Below, in pieces: positions 52,423 to 61,977 of a stretch of DNA of 64,000 bases. The stretch comes from Agrobacterium vitis. GTDB lineage: Bacteria; Pseudomonadota; Alphaproteobacteria; Rhizobiales; Rhizobiaceae. Both the position numbers and the translations under genes were made by a program. The stretch is from NCBI RefSeq assembly GCF_037039395.1, contig NZ_CP146243.1, forward strand, positions 1 through 64,000, in the 5' to 3' direction. The notes beneath the pieces are model-generated. The model made no database searches and was not told the DNA's origin. It saw nothing but the letters and a program-made list of their open reading frames with translations. Every line of letters starts with the position of its first letter. Within the stretch, counting starts at the first letter, position 1.

Positions 52423-55400
52423 CAGATACCGCCCGAAATCTGATCGGTCGCCGATCGGCTCGCCGAGATGAATACTGCGCCAATCGTATCGAGCCGCACA
52501 CGAGGGACATTGATGCCGACTCGCAGTTCTGCGGCGAGTTGCTCCTCGAACATCAGCTCGGCACTTTCTCCTTCGGCGGTCGCCGTACGTACCCGTACCC
52601 GCAATTGCCCGAGGCGCCCTTGATCGACGCGGGCTGCCCGCTGCTCTGCTTGACCAAGGCTTGCGATCAATTCGGGATCAGCACGAAGCGCGTCCTCTGC
52701 CACCGATCTAGCCTTTCCGCAAAGCTCTCTCCAATAGGCGAGTTCCGGGAGTTGCAACTGCAGCAGACGCTGCCATCTTCTTGAGTTCAGGTTGAGATCG
52801 AGGGCCCCGCTACGGTCAGGCTTGACGCTATACGGGCGCCCTAAGCGCGCCAACAGCGCCCCATCGTCCACGAGATTCAACTCACGATCGAGCCAAATCG
52901 AGCGGTAAAATGGGGCGAGCGCCATGTCGCCTCGTCGGCGAACGGCCGCGCGGGCGGCGCTCGTGTCACGATGATATGTAGCCAGCACGCTCATCGCCGG
53001 GGCGATTTCCGCCTCTAAGAGGAAATCGAAGCGAAAATAGAACTCGGCAACCGGGTCGCCGATATGATCGGGCACAAAGCGCCACATAGTGAAGGATCGA
53101 CCGCGATCGTCGGCTTCCGTGAGCACGGTCAGTCCGCTGATCAGGGGATCACCGTAGCGCAAAAGACCAACGCCATTGGCGCGCGCGGCATGACTGAGCG
53201 CAGTTCGTCTGCGGAATGTGTACGGAATCGTTCTGACCGTCCGCCCACCCCTCGACCCGAGCACCAGATCGAGTGCGTCCGCGCACTGCGTCATGAACGC
53301 CGGAAGGGAGATCAGGGTTTGCGGATTGGAGGTCGAATAGACGTAACGAAATGGTGCTGCCGCACCGGTGCCGGCGAGCAGGCGCGCCTCGTCGGCGCGG
53401 CCGAATTGGAGAGTCTGGTCGAGCCAGGCTGCCGTATCGCTTGCGATCGACTGCCAATCCTCGTCGACTTCCGAAATCTCATCTATCATATCGGTCGGAG
53501 GCGCTCCCAGCGCATCAAGCGCATCCTGTTGATCCATCGATTTGATCTCGCGTTCAATTGAACCCTGGTCGCCTGCGCCGCTCGCTGTCAGATCGGTAAT
53601 TGCCTCGGCGCCATCCGTGAAAAGTGCGCGCGCGATCTCGCGCAAGGTCTGCTCGATCAAATATTGAAGGCTCGCAACCGAGCGGTCGAATACCCTTAGG
53701 GCGGTGTCGAGATAGCCTATCCAAGCCACTTCCAAGGGATCGTCCTCGCAAGCCAGCACGAGCGAACGCACTGCCTCGCCGGATCCATAGCGATCCACCC
53801 GTCCGAGCCGCTGCTCGATCCGGTTCGGGTTGAGCGGCAGGTCATAATGGACAACCACCTTCTTTCCGCCCTGGAGGTTGAGGCCCTCCTCGGCTCGTCG
53901 GTCGCAGACGAGCACAGGATGATCGGCCGCCCCTGCAAATGCTACCCACGAATCGTCCTCTGGATCGTGCCGATCGACCGTGATCTCCAGCGCGCCTCGG
54001 ATGAGGCGCGCAAGGGCGTCGGCGGTTTTCGGATCTGAACAGAAAACGACGCACTGGGCGCGACTACGCACCAGCGGAGCGAGCACCTCAAGCAGTGCCT
54101 GTGACCGGTCTTCAAACAAGCCGGCGCGCTCGAGAGAACGGTTGATCGCCGTAAAGCGTTCGTGATCGCCGATCATCGCGGTTTGACCGGCGAGGAATCC
54201 GTTTTTCCCTTGGCCAGCAATCGGATATTGCGAAGCGCGATCAAGCATCTGCCAGAAGGTACTTACACGGTCGCTCCAGAGGCTTTCGGAGCCTGCTGCG
54301 TCGAGTCTGACGGCCTCATCGAACCGCCAGTCATCCAAAGCGGCTGTCAATGCTGCGCGATCGACGCTCGGGTATCGGATGATCTCGGCGCCAGAACGGT
54401 CAGGGGTTAGTCCCCCGATGCTTCGCCGGCGGTGGCGCAGGATACGCCGATGCAACCTGTAAACTTCGCTGAGATGGGCACGTAGCCGTCCGATCGCCAC
54501 GATGAGTGCAGGATCCTCGGGATCGGGCATCGTCTCGAGGACGCTACATAAGTCGTCCGCATGCTCTTGCAGCAATTCGTCATGAGGAAATAGGGTGGCC
54601 AACTGCTCGATGGTATAGTCCAGGTATAGCGCGTTTTCGGGTGTCAGACCGGCAACGATCTCCGCCAGCGCTTGCCGGTTTTCGACCTTTCGCCGAAACG
54701 ACTCCTCGCCGTCGAGTTGGTAAATAGCGGGGTCGAGCAGGTGTAGCATCTCAAGAAAGCCGCGCTCATTGTGAAGCGCTGGCGTGGCAGACAACAACAG
54801 GACACGGTCGATTGATGGCGACGCTGCAGCAACATCGGCGTAAATTCGGTCACCGATGCCCGTCTTTTGCCCAGTCAGATGATGCGCTTCGTCGATCACT
54901 AGCATCGTAGCGCTAGGCAGAAGCGCGCGTATGCTGTCGTAATCGTCCAGTGCAACAATATGAAGGCTGCGGTCTAGGCAGGGCCCGAGGAAGAATTTGT
55001 TCGCTAGCTCCCTTCGCCATTGATCGACTAGCGCTGCAGGCACAATCACAAGAACGCTGCATTTCTGCTGTGTATCGATAATGCATTGCCGGATAAGTAC
55101 GCCGGCCTCGATCGTTTTGCCCAGCCCGACCTCGTCCGCGAGCAAATAACGCTGAACGGGGTCCTGGAGGATGCGCCGCACTACCTCGACTTGATGCGCT
55201 TCGAGTTCGATCGCGGACGGAAGCAAAGCCGACATTCCCATCGATGCTGCGCGTTGTCGCGTCTGCGAACGCACGAACGCACTGCGACCATCGGAAAATC
55301 GCGGGCTTTCATTGATCCGGTTAGCGAGGAACGGGGTCGGGTCGTCAATCGGGTGTGCCCAGCGTACGAAAATCGTATCGATCTTTAGGTGCTTTGTTTT

Positions 55401-55667
55401 GCTGTTCGGGAACTGGACAAGTTGACTGTCGCCGTGGTCGTCGAGGAGCCGGCCTATCTCCCATGCGACCGCCGCATCGTTGTAATGATAAATTCGGGTC
55501 TGCTCAGCGAGTGTTACCCGCTCGATTTGCTGAGCTTCAATGTGGTGGATAACCGGTTCGGCCGTAGGCGATTCGAAATATTCGACAGAGCAGAGTGACC
55601 CTTTTCGGGCGATCAACTTGCCGATACCCAGCGATGCGCACTGCCCCCCGTTCGCCTGGACGAACAC
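52422..55667 (-). CDS. dpdE: DpdE, SNF2/RapA-type ATPase
   Basis: This encodes about 1081 residues. GTG 55667 with GAGGG 6 bases upstream is preferred; an in-frame TTG at 55673 is an alternative. SNF2 motifs: ADEVGLGKTIEAG near 177-189, VIDEAHHLTG near 255-265, LLLSATPALHNE, and the C-terminal helicase half with EQRLGRVDRYGSG near 620. It is first in the operon, so its promoter must lie in 55668-55787. SNF2 translocases move on double-stranded DNA and occur in several restriction systems. Confidence 0.9.
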   Translation of the reverse strand: MFVQANGGQCASLGIGKLIARKGSLCSVEYFESPTAEPVIHHIEAQQIERVTLAEQTRIYHYNDAAVAWEIGRLLDDHGDSQLVQFPNSKTKHLKIDTIFVRWAHPIDDPTPFLANRINESPRFSDGRSAFVRSQTRQRAASMGMSALLPSAIELEAHQVEVVRRILQDPVQRYLLADEVGLGKTIEAGVLIRQCIIDTQQKCSVLVIVPAALVDQWRRELANKFFLGPCLDRSLHIVALDDYDSIRALLPSATMLVIDEAHHLTGQKTGIGDRIYADVAAASPSIDRVLLLSATPALHNERGFLEMLHLLDPAIYQLDGEESFRRKVENRQALAEIVAGLTPENALYLDYTIEQLATLFPHDELLQEHADDLCSVLETMPDPEDPALIVAIGRLRAHLSEVYRLHRRILRHRRRSIGGLTPDRSGAEIIRYPSVDRAALTAALDDWRFDEAVRLDAAGSESLWSDRVSTFWQMLDRASQYPIAGQGKNGFLAGQTAMIGDHERFTAINRSLERAGLFEDRSQALLEVLAPLVRSRAQCVVFCSDPKTADALARLIRGALEITVDRHDPEDDSWVAFAGAADHPVLVCDRRAEEGLNLQGGKKVVVHYDLPLNPNRIEQRLGRVDRYGSGEAVRSLVLACEDDPLEVAWIGYLDTALRVFDRSVASLQYLIEQTLREIARALFTDGAEAITDLTASGAGDQGSIEREIKSMDQQDALDALGAPPTDMIDEISEVDEDWQSIASDTAAWLDQTLQFGRADEARLLAGTGAAAPFRYVYSTSNPQTLISLPAFMTQCADALDLVLGSRGGRTVRTIPYTFRRRTALSHAARANGVGLLRYGDPLISGLTVLTEADDRGRSFTMWRFVPDHIGDPVAEFYFRFDFLLEAEIAPAMSVLATYHRDTSAARAAVRRRGDMALAPFYRSIWLDRELNLVDDGALLARLGRPYSVKPDRSGALDLNLNSRRWQRLLQLQLPELAYWRELCGKARSVAEDALRADPELIASLGQAEQRAARVDQGRLGQLRVRVRTATAEGESAELMFEEQLAAELRVGINVPRVRLDTIGAVFISASRSATDQISGGI

Positions 55668-55787
55668 TTTCAACCCTCACGTTTATTACACCATCACATT
55701 CATATGCCATAAAGGTTCATGATGTACTGCCAATGAAGTAAGCTTGAGGCATCGAAGCGCGACGACGTCCTTACAAAGTCGACAGAC

Positions 55788-55941
55788 CGCCATAAAAGAG
55801 GTATCCTCGGGAAAGTACCACAGCGCCCTCAACAAGCGATTGGCGACCCATGTCGCGGCGGGCCTGGACGATTATGGCGCGGAACCCGACGCCCAGGATT
55901 TTGCAAAACAGCTTCCCGCGAAGGAACGTGCGGAGCGGCGC
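55788..55941 (+). repeat. 154-bp inverted copy of part of the large gene at 58148-61936
   Basis: This segment is the reverse complement of 60818-60971 with a single visible mismatch (CAACAAG versus CGACAAG). It encodes KEVSSGKYHSAL in an orphan frame. Directly after it, GCGCAACGACCTGTCTCATC matches the reverse complement of another part of the same gene near 61450-61470. The whole 55668-55994 interval has no intact gene and includes the promoter of the dpdE operon. Confidence 0.85.
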
Positions 55942-55994
55942 GCGCAACGACCTGTCTCATCTCTCGCCTATGGGCTGCCTAGCATAAATCAGTG

Positions 55995-56330
55995 CTACAG
56001 TTCGCATTTTCCTTCATAAGGGTGCGCCTGCCCCTTGATCTTTTCGCCGTTGCCGACACGGTCATTTTCATATTTCAGAACGTTAACCGACCCTTTTGCG
56101 ATGGTGGTCACAGGATCATCAAAGGCATATTCCTTGTCGTCTTCGCCAATCAGTCGCCAGGTACCAGAACATTTATAGCCCTGATTTGCTTTCTCCGTGT
56201 TTGTGCACATAACCCGGGCCGAATAAAATCCGCCGGTGGCCGGAACCAGCTTTCCATCACAACCTACTTCCGCCGCAGCAGGTGAGGCACAGAACGCGAT
56301 CATAGCCGCGGAAATCAAAATTGAGCGCAT
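55995..56330 (-). CDS. Small secreted protein
   Basis: This encodes 111 residues. GGAGG lies before ATG 56330. The N-terminus MRSILISAAMIAFCASPAAAE is a clear signal peptide with an AxA-type cleavage site. The mature part has four cysteines (GCDG, VMCTN, YKCSG, GKCEL), suggesting disulfide bonds in the periplasm. I do not recognise the family. It is on the same strand as the three large genes to its right, 68 bases past the end of the nearest. Confidence 0.75.
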   Translation of the reverse strand: MRSILISAAMIAFCASPAAAEVGCDGKLVPATGGFYSARVMCTNTEKANQGYKCSGTWRLIGEDDKEYAFDDPVTTIAKGSVNVLKYENDRVGNGEKIKGQAHPYEGKCEL

Positions 56331-56397
56331 ATTTTCCTCCACATTTGCCGGTACAATTCAAATAGCCGTTGATCTACTCGTAGACTGCTCGGTCTGG

Positions 56398-58227
56398 TCA
56401 GATCTCCAGCCTAACCGCGAAACGCGGCCCCGATTCCTGCCAAAGGGCAGGATCTGTTATTCCTTTGTCGCCATCCGGGGTTTCCAACTTCGCTTCGCCA
56501 TCAAACGTAGCCCTCGGCAGGACATAGACTTCCTCCAACAGCACAGCAAATGAAACTCCTTCCTTCGGCGGCGGCAGGTTGAACTTGGCTATCCAACTGC
56601 CGGATGCCAGCGGCTCGGCGCCCACGGTATGGACATAGGGCGGTCCGAGTTGGTCCCCCGGTCTTGGTTCTCGCGCAACGCGTTCAGCCACTACGCCGGA
56701 CTCGGTCTTTGTGCGCTCGATAAGCGTTGCTCGCAGGATCGTGCGAGGCGCCTCCTTTTCGAAAGTGGGAAGACGCGGCACTTCCGCGCGCAAAGTTGCG
56801 GTCCACGTCTCTTCGTCAACCTCGAGCGAGACATTGCGCTTGAAACCCGTGACCTGGACCCATTCCGCGATCGGATGCGAAACCTGTAGCCTTCGGTTGG
56901 CATGTGGCTGGAACCGAACCAGGCCCAAGCGCAGGAACGGATCTGGCGCGATTCCGGGGTCGATCTCCACATCCACATACCATTGTTCCATGTCGACATC
57001 GAAACGCGGTGCATAAGTCACGATCGACACAAGCATGAAGCTGGTGTCGCGCCGCCCGGCGTCTTCCGTTGGATCCGGTTTGTCACCCCGGTCCGGAATT
57101 GCCTCTCTCTCCGGGATGGGCATCAGCACGTTCTCGACAAGGCGCGGCTTGTAACGGTCCGCGTCGGGCCATAGAATTCCGCTGTCGTCCGCTTCGGTTG
57201 CGATACTGTCGAGGGCGGTCGACTTCCAGTCCTCGACATCCTTGAATGCCCCGGCATGAAGGAACCAGCTGACACTGCCTTCCTCGTGGATGGGATCGGC
57301 GCCCCAGCGGGTGATGTAGTTGCCACCCGGTCCAAGGTCTTCATCGGTAAAGTAGGGTGGCCGCCAGGTCTTCAGCGACTTCTGCGGATCGCCGTCTTGA
57401 TTCTGACCGATCAGATCAATGAGATCGGTATTGACGCTGGACAAAGGTTCGGAGCGGGCCACGCGGCCCTGCGAAAGCGCCAGGTCGCTCCATTTCGTGC
57501 CTTCCTCGCTCTTGGCCTGATCCACAGTCGTATCTCCTGTCTTGAGCGTCGGCGTCGCGTCGAGGATATTGGGCGGCCAAACCACCAGTCCAAGACGCTC
57601 GTCCTCGCCGGACGTGAACCATGGACGGTCGATCCGGATGCGGATGCGCGTGCGCCTCGCCATCTCTCGCACTCGGCCATTATTGTCGGATGTGGGCTTC
57701 CAGAAAAATGCCGGCAACAGACTTTTGGGCGGTACAGCGAGAGGTCTGACGGTCGACCTCAGCACGGTTGAGACCGTTTCGATCACTGCTGCATCACCGG
57801 ACCGAGATTTCACCGCGAAGCGGCGGCGTTCGTCGAGTGCCAGCTGTTCGGTGCTGGGATAGACCTTTCGCTCGGGTATCAACCTTGCAGTTCGCGACGT
57901 ACCTGCCAGATATCCGACGATGCGGCGTGCTGTTCCATCGGTGAAGAAACGGTCGGAGGTTTCCCCGCGCTTGTTCTTTTTCTTCTGTTGCTCGGCGGCC
58001 GATAGGGCGAGCAGGTCGATCGATGTCGCATCCGAAGCATCGATGCGCCAACGGGAATGGACAATCTGTTCCGGCTTCAAGGTCACATATCCCTGCGGAT
58101 CGACGCGAAATCCATAGAGTCGTTCCGTCGGGTTCGCCACCGACCCGTCAGGTTGGACGCCCCAATCGCCCCTCATGCGACTTTCGGCTGTCCTGCCGAG
58201 TCTCGATATCATCGATGGGGCGCGCAC
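56398..58227 (-). CDS. Large unrecognised protein 1
   Basis: This encodes up to 609 residues. The start is uncertain: a GTG at 58227 or ATGs at 58212 and 58176 are possible and none has a good ribosome binding site, as expected if it is coupled to the upstream gene, which it overlaps by up to 80 bases. The protein is rich in Trp, Pro, Arg and Asp, beta-rich in look, with no membrane helix and no signal peptide. I recognise no motif. It shares an operon with the two larger proteins upstream. Confidence 0.7.
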   Translation of the reverse strand: MRAPSMISRLGRTAESRMRGDWGVQPDGSVANPTERLYGFRVDPQGYVTLKPEQIVHSRWRIDASDATSIDLLALSAAEQQKKKNKRGETSDRFFTDGTARRIVGYLAGTSRTARLIPERKVYPSTEQLALDERRRFAVKSRSGDAAVIETVSTVLRSTVRPLAVPPKSLLPAFFWKPTSDNNGRVREMARRTRIRIRIDRPWFTSGEDERLGLVVWPPNILDATPTLKTGDTTVDQAKSEEGTKWSDLALSQGRVARSEPLSSVNTDLIDLIGQNQDGDPQKSLKTWRPPYFTDEDLGPGGNYITRWGADPIHEEGSVSWFLHAGAFKDVEDWKSTALDSIATEADDSGILWPDADRYKPRLVENVLMPIPEREAIPDRGDKPDPTEDAGRRDTSFMLVSIVTYAPRFDVDMEQWYVDVEIDPGIAPDPFLRLGLVRFQPHANRRLQVSHPIAEWVQVTGFKRNVSLEVDEETWTATLRAEVPRLPTFEKEAPRTILRATLIERTKTESGVVAERVAREPRPGDQLGPPYVHTVGAEPLASGSWIAKFNLPPPKEGVSFAVLLEEVYVLPRATFDGEAKLETPDGDKGITDPALWQESGPRFAVRLEI

Positions 58228-61200
58228 GCGGACTAACGGTCGATAATCTGAGTTCGAGCCTTTCCACCGCCCATTGGTTGAGCAGGGCGGCTCCGCCGAT
58301 CATAATCTCTGTCGCTCCTTCAGCATCGTCCGTTCGCTTCCATCCCTGCCAGTTGGCGGCTTTGAATAAGCTGTCGCGCTCGTCCTCACGAATCCGCCGC
58401 AGACGTAAAGGCCACGCCTCCTGGCTGGGTGCGATAGCGGGTGCTTCGATTGGCTTTTCGACGGCGTGGACGGCGCGCAGACGGCGCACCGCCGCGATGC
58501 CCGGAACGGGGGCGCGCAACATGGCGGCTTGCAGCAGACGTGCAGCCTCTTTTACGCCTTCGGCGTCGACCACCGATGCGGAACGTCGGATGACAAAATC
58601 TGAAGTGGTTATCGTTGCTTTGTCGTCGGTTCCGCCAAGCGCCTCGCGGACCCGCGCGACCGTTTTCGTTGCAGAAGCAAGCGGATATTCCGGCTTGGGC
58701 GTTAAAGTCGCCATCCGCCCGGCACTCATTAGCGCGATTGACTCCGGGGCATCGAACCACGCCGCGAGATGCGCCCGTTCCGGCACGCACCAGGCCTCCA
58801 GTTCGAGATCCTCGCCAGGCGCCAGCGCCAGTTCGATTTCAATCGCCTTTGCGCTGCCTGAACTTTGGCGGGTGAAGTCGAAGTTGACGCGCCTCGACCA
58901 ACTTAACTGGCCGGTGCGCTTGAGCAGCGTTTGGTAGGTGAGCGGCTCTGATTTCAACTCGCCATGCCAGGTCTTGACCGTTACGACTACCGGCGCCGCG
59001 TTGGGGTAGCCGGGCGTCACCGGACCGCTTTGCACGGCATGATCGGGGTAGAGACTGACAACAATAGGATCTCCCGGCAGATAGGGTCCATTGCGCCCAC
59101 CCTTCCGGATCGCAACGACCAGGTAGCGCGCCGCCGGATCCGGATAGTAGCCGTTCGCGCTCAGACCTTTGCCAGCGGGCTGGTAGACCGCAAGACCGCT
59201 GGGCAAAGGATCGCCGGCCTCGTCCTTGATGCGGTGCGTTATATACGTCTCAGCGACCGGTGAGCCCGGCACGAAGGACGGAAACCCTCCCAGTTCGATG
59301 TCGTATGCTACACCCTTCACGCCAGTCGGCGGCGCGACGCCCTTCGGTAGGTTGAGATGGTCGAACACACCATGGACATGCCCGAATGTCAGATCGACCG
59401 CAGGCGCAAAAAGGACCCTCCTTGCCAGAGTGGGGCCGAATCGGCGCTTATCTTCTTCTTCGCTCGACAGCTTCGGGCCCGATGGGATGCTGCGCACCAC
59501 GATAGTCGAGCCGTCAAGCCCCTCCCTTTTCGAGAATTCTTCGGAGATGTCGGGCCAGGGCACCGTCAACATGGGTGCATCAATCCATTCGAAGCGAAGC
59601 AGCCGCCGGACTTCAAAAACGCTTGCGGGTAGCGCCATTCCCCTGCCCGCCGGCGAACTGCCGAAACCGTTTTCGTAATAGGCCTTTGCATTTTCGAGCG
59701 TTTGCGATACGCCTGCCATCATGGCGCATCTTGCGCCCAACCAATAGGAAGCGCCCAAACGCATACGGTGGGGACGCCGCTTGCCAGTCTTGTCGAGATC
59801 GAATGTCAGGTCCAGCGGTAGGTCGGATGGGCCGGCTTCGGACTCCTCCTCGCGACATTCCAGGGATAGTGGATCGCCGTCCCATGTCGACAGGACCGGC
59901 TCTGCAAAGGCAGTCTGGCTGTCGGCATTTTGCAGAAGCCTGGTCGGCATTGTCAGCGTCACGCCATCAAGGGACCGGCGCAACGCTTGCGTCTCGTCGC
60001 TCGTCTTTCCCCCCACGAATACATTGATAAGCTTTTCCAGGGTGACGCCGGCAGGCAGGGTCAAGAGCCCAGATGGCAAACCGTAGGTTACGCGACGGTC
60101 GGTAAGGCTGGTCCACAGTCGATTGTTCGTGACCGGATTGCGGGCGGCGACATCGAGCTTGAAACCGGTGGTAAGATCGTCCGCGTCAAGTACCAGTCCG
60201 TCCAGGGAATTGGCGACGTGGTCGTGCGCCCGAATGAACTCCTTGACCGCCACGCTGCCCCGCCATTGGTCCACGATGCGCAATCCCGCGGTGCGCAGCT
60301 TGCGGTCGGCTCGGGCGCTTTCCAAGGCCTCATTGGCAGCCTCTTTTTCCTCGCCTTTTACGAACAGGGCCGCGTTGTCGATCGCGCGCGACCGGTTGAA
60401 TTCGGATTCGGCTGCGCTTATGACATCAAGGCAATCGACGTCGAAGCGGGCGACGCGGTCTTTTCCTGTTCCGGTCCAAGCTTCCAAATCAACGATGCCG
60501 TCGAACTGGTCGATCGTCGCCCGCCCGCGAAGATCGTCCCGCGCGGACGGCGCATCAACCTTGATTTCGAGCAATTCCTCCATGGTGCATGGCCAGCATT
60601 TTCCGGCGACCTGCTTATCCGCGGGCAGAAAAATCCGCGTGAGGGTAAACAGGGTCGGGCCAGCACCGAACTGTACACCGATCTGAACAAAGCTCGAAGG
60701 GTCGAGGCCGGACTGGTTTGCAGAGATTGCAAAGTCACTTTCCGGCCAAGTGAGTTCGACGTCGATGGCCAAGTGTAGAAGCCTCTGCAGCGAGGGCAAG
60801 CCTTGCAGCGCAAACCAGCGCCGCTCCGCACGTTCCTTCGCGGGAAGCTGTTTTGCAAAATCCTGGGCGTCGGGTTCCGCGCCATAATCGTCCAGGCCCG
60901 CCGCGACATGGGTCGCCAATCGCTTGTCGAGGGCGCTGTGGTACTTTCCCGAGGATACCTCTTTTATGGCGCCCTGAAGACCCAACCGGTTTGCGCCGCG
61001 CAGTTTCTTGAGCTCTTCCAGCCCTGTCTTTGCATTGCTTTCGGAGAGTTGCCGCGCTGCTTGCGCCAGTCTGTCGACGACCTCCCGCTCTGGCTTCAAG
61101 TTGGTTTTGAGCTGCTGGTCCAGGTCGCTACGCTCGGCGACAAGCGCATCACGCAATTCTGCCTGTCCTCCGGATCCGGAATCGCCGGGTGTATAGCGAT

Positions 61201-61936
61201 AAGGATCATAGGTGAACGACGGTTTTTCGACCGCGGCAAAGATGATGGGGGTCCCGTCCGGGGTTGATCCGGCCGCGACGCCGCCCCATTGCGGCGTTGA
61301 TGGGCTTGCCATCGCGAGTCGCTCCAGCCGTGTAGGCGATCGCGACCACGGACGACTGAACCATGTGCCCTCGCCGGTCTGGAACTGGACTGTCTTGGTC
61401 GCTCCTTTCACGCTTTGGACGATCGAGTTTGCACGCTCCGCCGTGATGAGATGAGACAGGTCGTTGCGCGCCACCGAAAGGATATCGGGAACTTTGGCAT
61501 CCGCGATATTCGACGACGCGGAATCTTTCATGTCCTTCGGTTGAGGATCGCGCGAGATGTCAGCGAAATTGTCCGTTTCGCTCGTCGCCAAGGCGCCCCT
61601 GAGACCCGTGAAGTCGCCGCCGGCATCTTGCAGCAGCACCTTCCAGATATCGGTTATCGTATCTATCGCCTTCATGCCGAGACCGGTCTTGGCATAATGC
61701 CCCTTGAAAAGGCTCACCGCGACTCCCGGCTTGGGCGTCTGGCCATCCGCGGTTCGAAGCGTGGCCGAGACCTTCCCTGTGCTAAAAAGAGTCTCGACCC
61801 ACTTGGGAAACGTTTCAAGCCCGTCGCCTGCTTTGCCGACGATCGGACGAAGTGCCAGGGTGGCACTGACGACGACGGATTCCCCGTCGCGTCGCAAGGC
61901 GGTCGGCATGACATAGGCTGCAATTTTGTCGACCAT
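58148..61936 (-). CDS. Large unrecognised protein 2
   Basis: This encodes 1262 residues. GGAGG precedes ATG 61936 by 6 bases. There is no signal peptide, transmembrane helix or nucleotide-binding motif. The region 315-440 is helical and charged (DQQLKTNLKPEREVVDRLAQ); the rest appears beta-rich with many W/P/G residues (for example YLPGDPIVVSLYPDHAVQSG). It could be a multi-domain structural or binding protein. Part of it (60818-60971) is duplicated in inverted form near 55788, indicating a recombination event involving this gene. Confidence 0.75.
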   Translation of the reverse strand: MVDKIAAYVMPTALRRDGESVVVSATLALRPIVGKAGDGLETFPKWVETLFSTGKVSATLRTADGQTPKPGVAVSLFKGHYAKTGLGMKAIDTITDIWKVLLQDAGGDFTGLRGALATSETDNFADISRDPQPKDMKDSASSNIADAKVPDILSVARNDLSHLITAERANSIVQSVKGATKTVQFQTGEGTWFSRPWSRSPTRLERLAMASPSTPQWGGVAAGSTPDGTPIIFAAVEKPSFTYDPYRYTPGDSGSGGQAELRDALVAERSDLDQQLKTNLKPEREVVDRLAQAARQLSESNAKTGLEELKKLRGANRLGLQGAIKEVSSGKYHSALDKRLATHVAAGLDDYGAEPDAQDFAKQLPAKERAERRWFALQGLPSLQRLLHLAIDVELTWPESDFAISANQSGLDPSSFVQIGVQFGAGPTLFTLTRIFLPADKQVAGKCWPCTMEELLEIKVDAPSARDDLRGRATIDQFDGIVDLEAWTGTGKDRVARFDVDCLDVISAAESEFNRSRAIDNAALFVKGEEKEAANEALESARADRKLRTAGLRIVDQWRGSVAVKEFIRAHDHVANSLDGLVLDADDLTTGFKLDVAARNPVTNNRLWTSLTDRRVTYGLPSGLLTLPAGVTLEKLINVFVGGKTSDETQALRRSLDGVTLTMPTRLLQNADSQTAFAEPVLSTWDGDPLSLECREEESEAGPSDLPLDLTFDLDKTGKRRPHRMRLGASYWLGARCAMMAGVSQTLENAKAYYENGFGSSPAGRGMALPASVFEVRRLLRFEWIDAPMLTVPWPDISEEFSKREGLDGSTIVVRSIPSGPKLSSEEEDKRRFGPTLARRVLFAPAVDLTFGHVHGVFDHLNLPKGVAPPTGVKGVAYDIELGGFPSFVPGSPVAETYITHRIKDEAGDPLPSGLAVYQPAGKGLSANGYYPDPAARYLVVAIRKGGRNGPYLPGDPIVVSLYPDHAVQSGPVTPGYPNAAPVVVTVKTWHGELKSEPLTYQTLLKRTGQLSWSRRVNFDFTRQSSGSAKAIEIELALAPGEDLELEAWCVPERAHLAAWFDAPESIALMSAGRMATLTPKPEYPLASATKTVARVREALGGTDDKATITTSDFVIRRSASVVDAEGVKEAARLLQAAMLRAPVPGIAAVRRLRAVHAVEKPIEAPAIAPSQEAWPLRLRRIREDERDSLFKAANWQGWKRTDDAEGATEIMIGGAALLNQWAVERLELRLSTVSPRARPIDDIETRQDSRKSHEGRLGRPT
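60818..60971 (-). repeat. Inverted partner of the 154-bp repeat
   Basis: This is the intact, in-frame copy of the repeat described at 55788-55941, and it lies inside the large gene. Confidence 0.85.
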
Positions 61937-61977
61937 GGATTACCTCCAGCGCTGGGCGCCAGCCCTCTTGATGCACA

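Noticed and set aside
37739..55667. DISARM-like system, because of a large helicase next to a PLD protein
   Set aside because: No DUF1998-type protein or cytosine methylase accompanies them, and the gene order and other members match dpdE-F-G-H-I-J-K-D.
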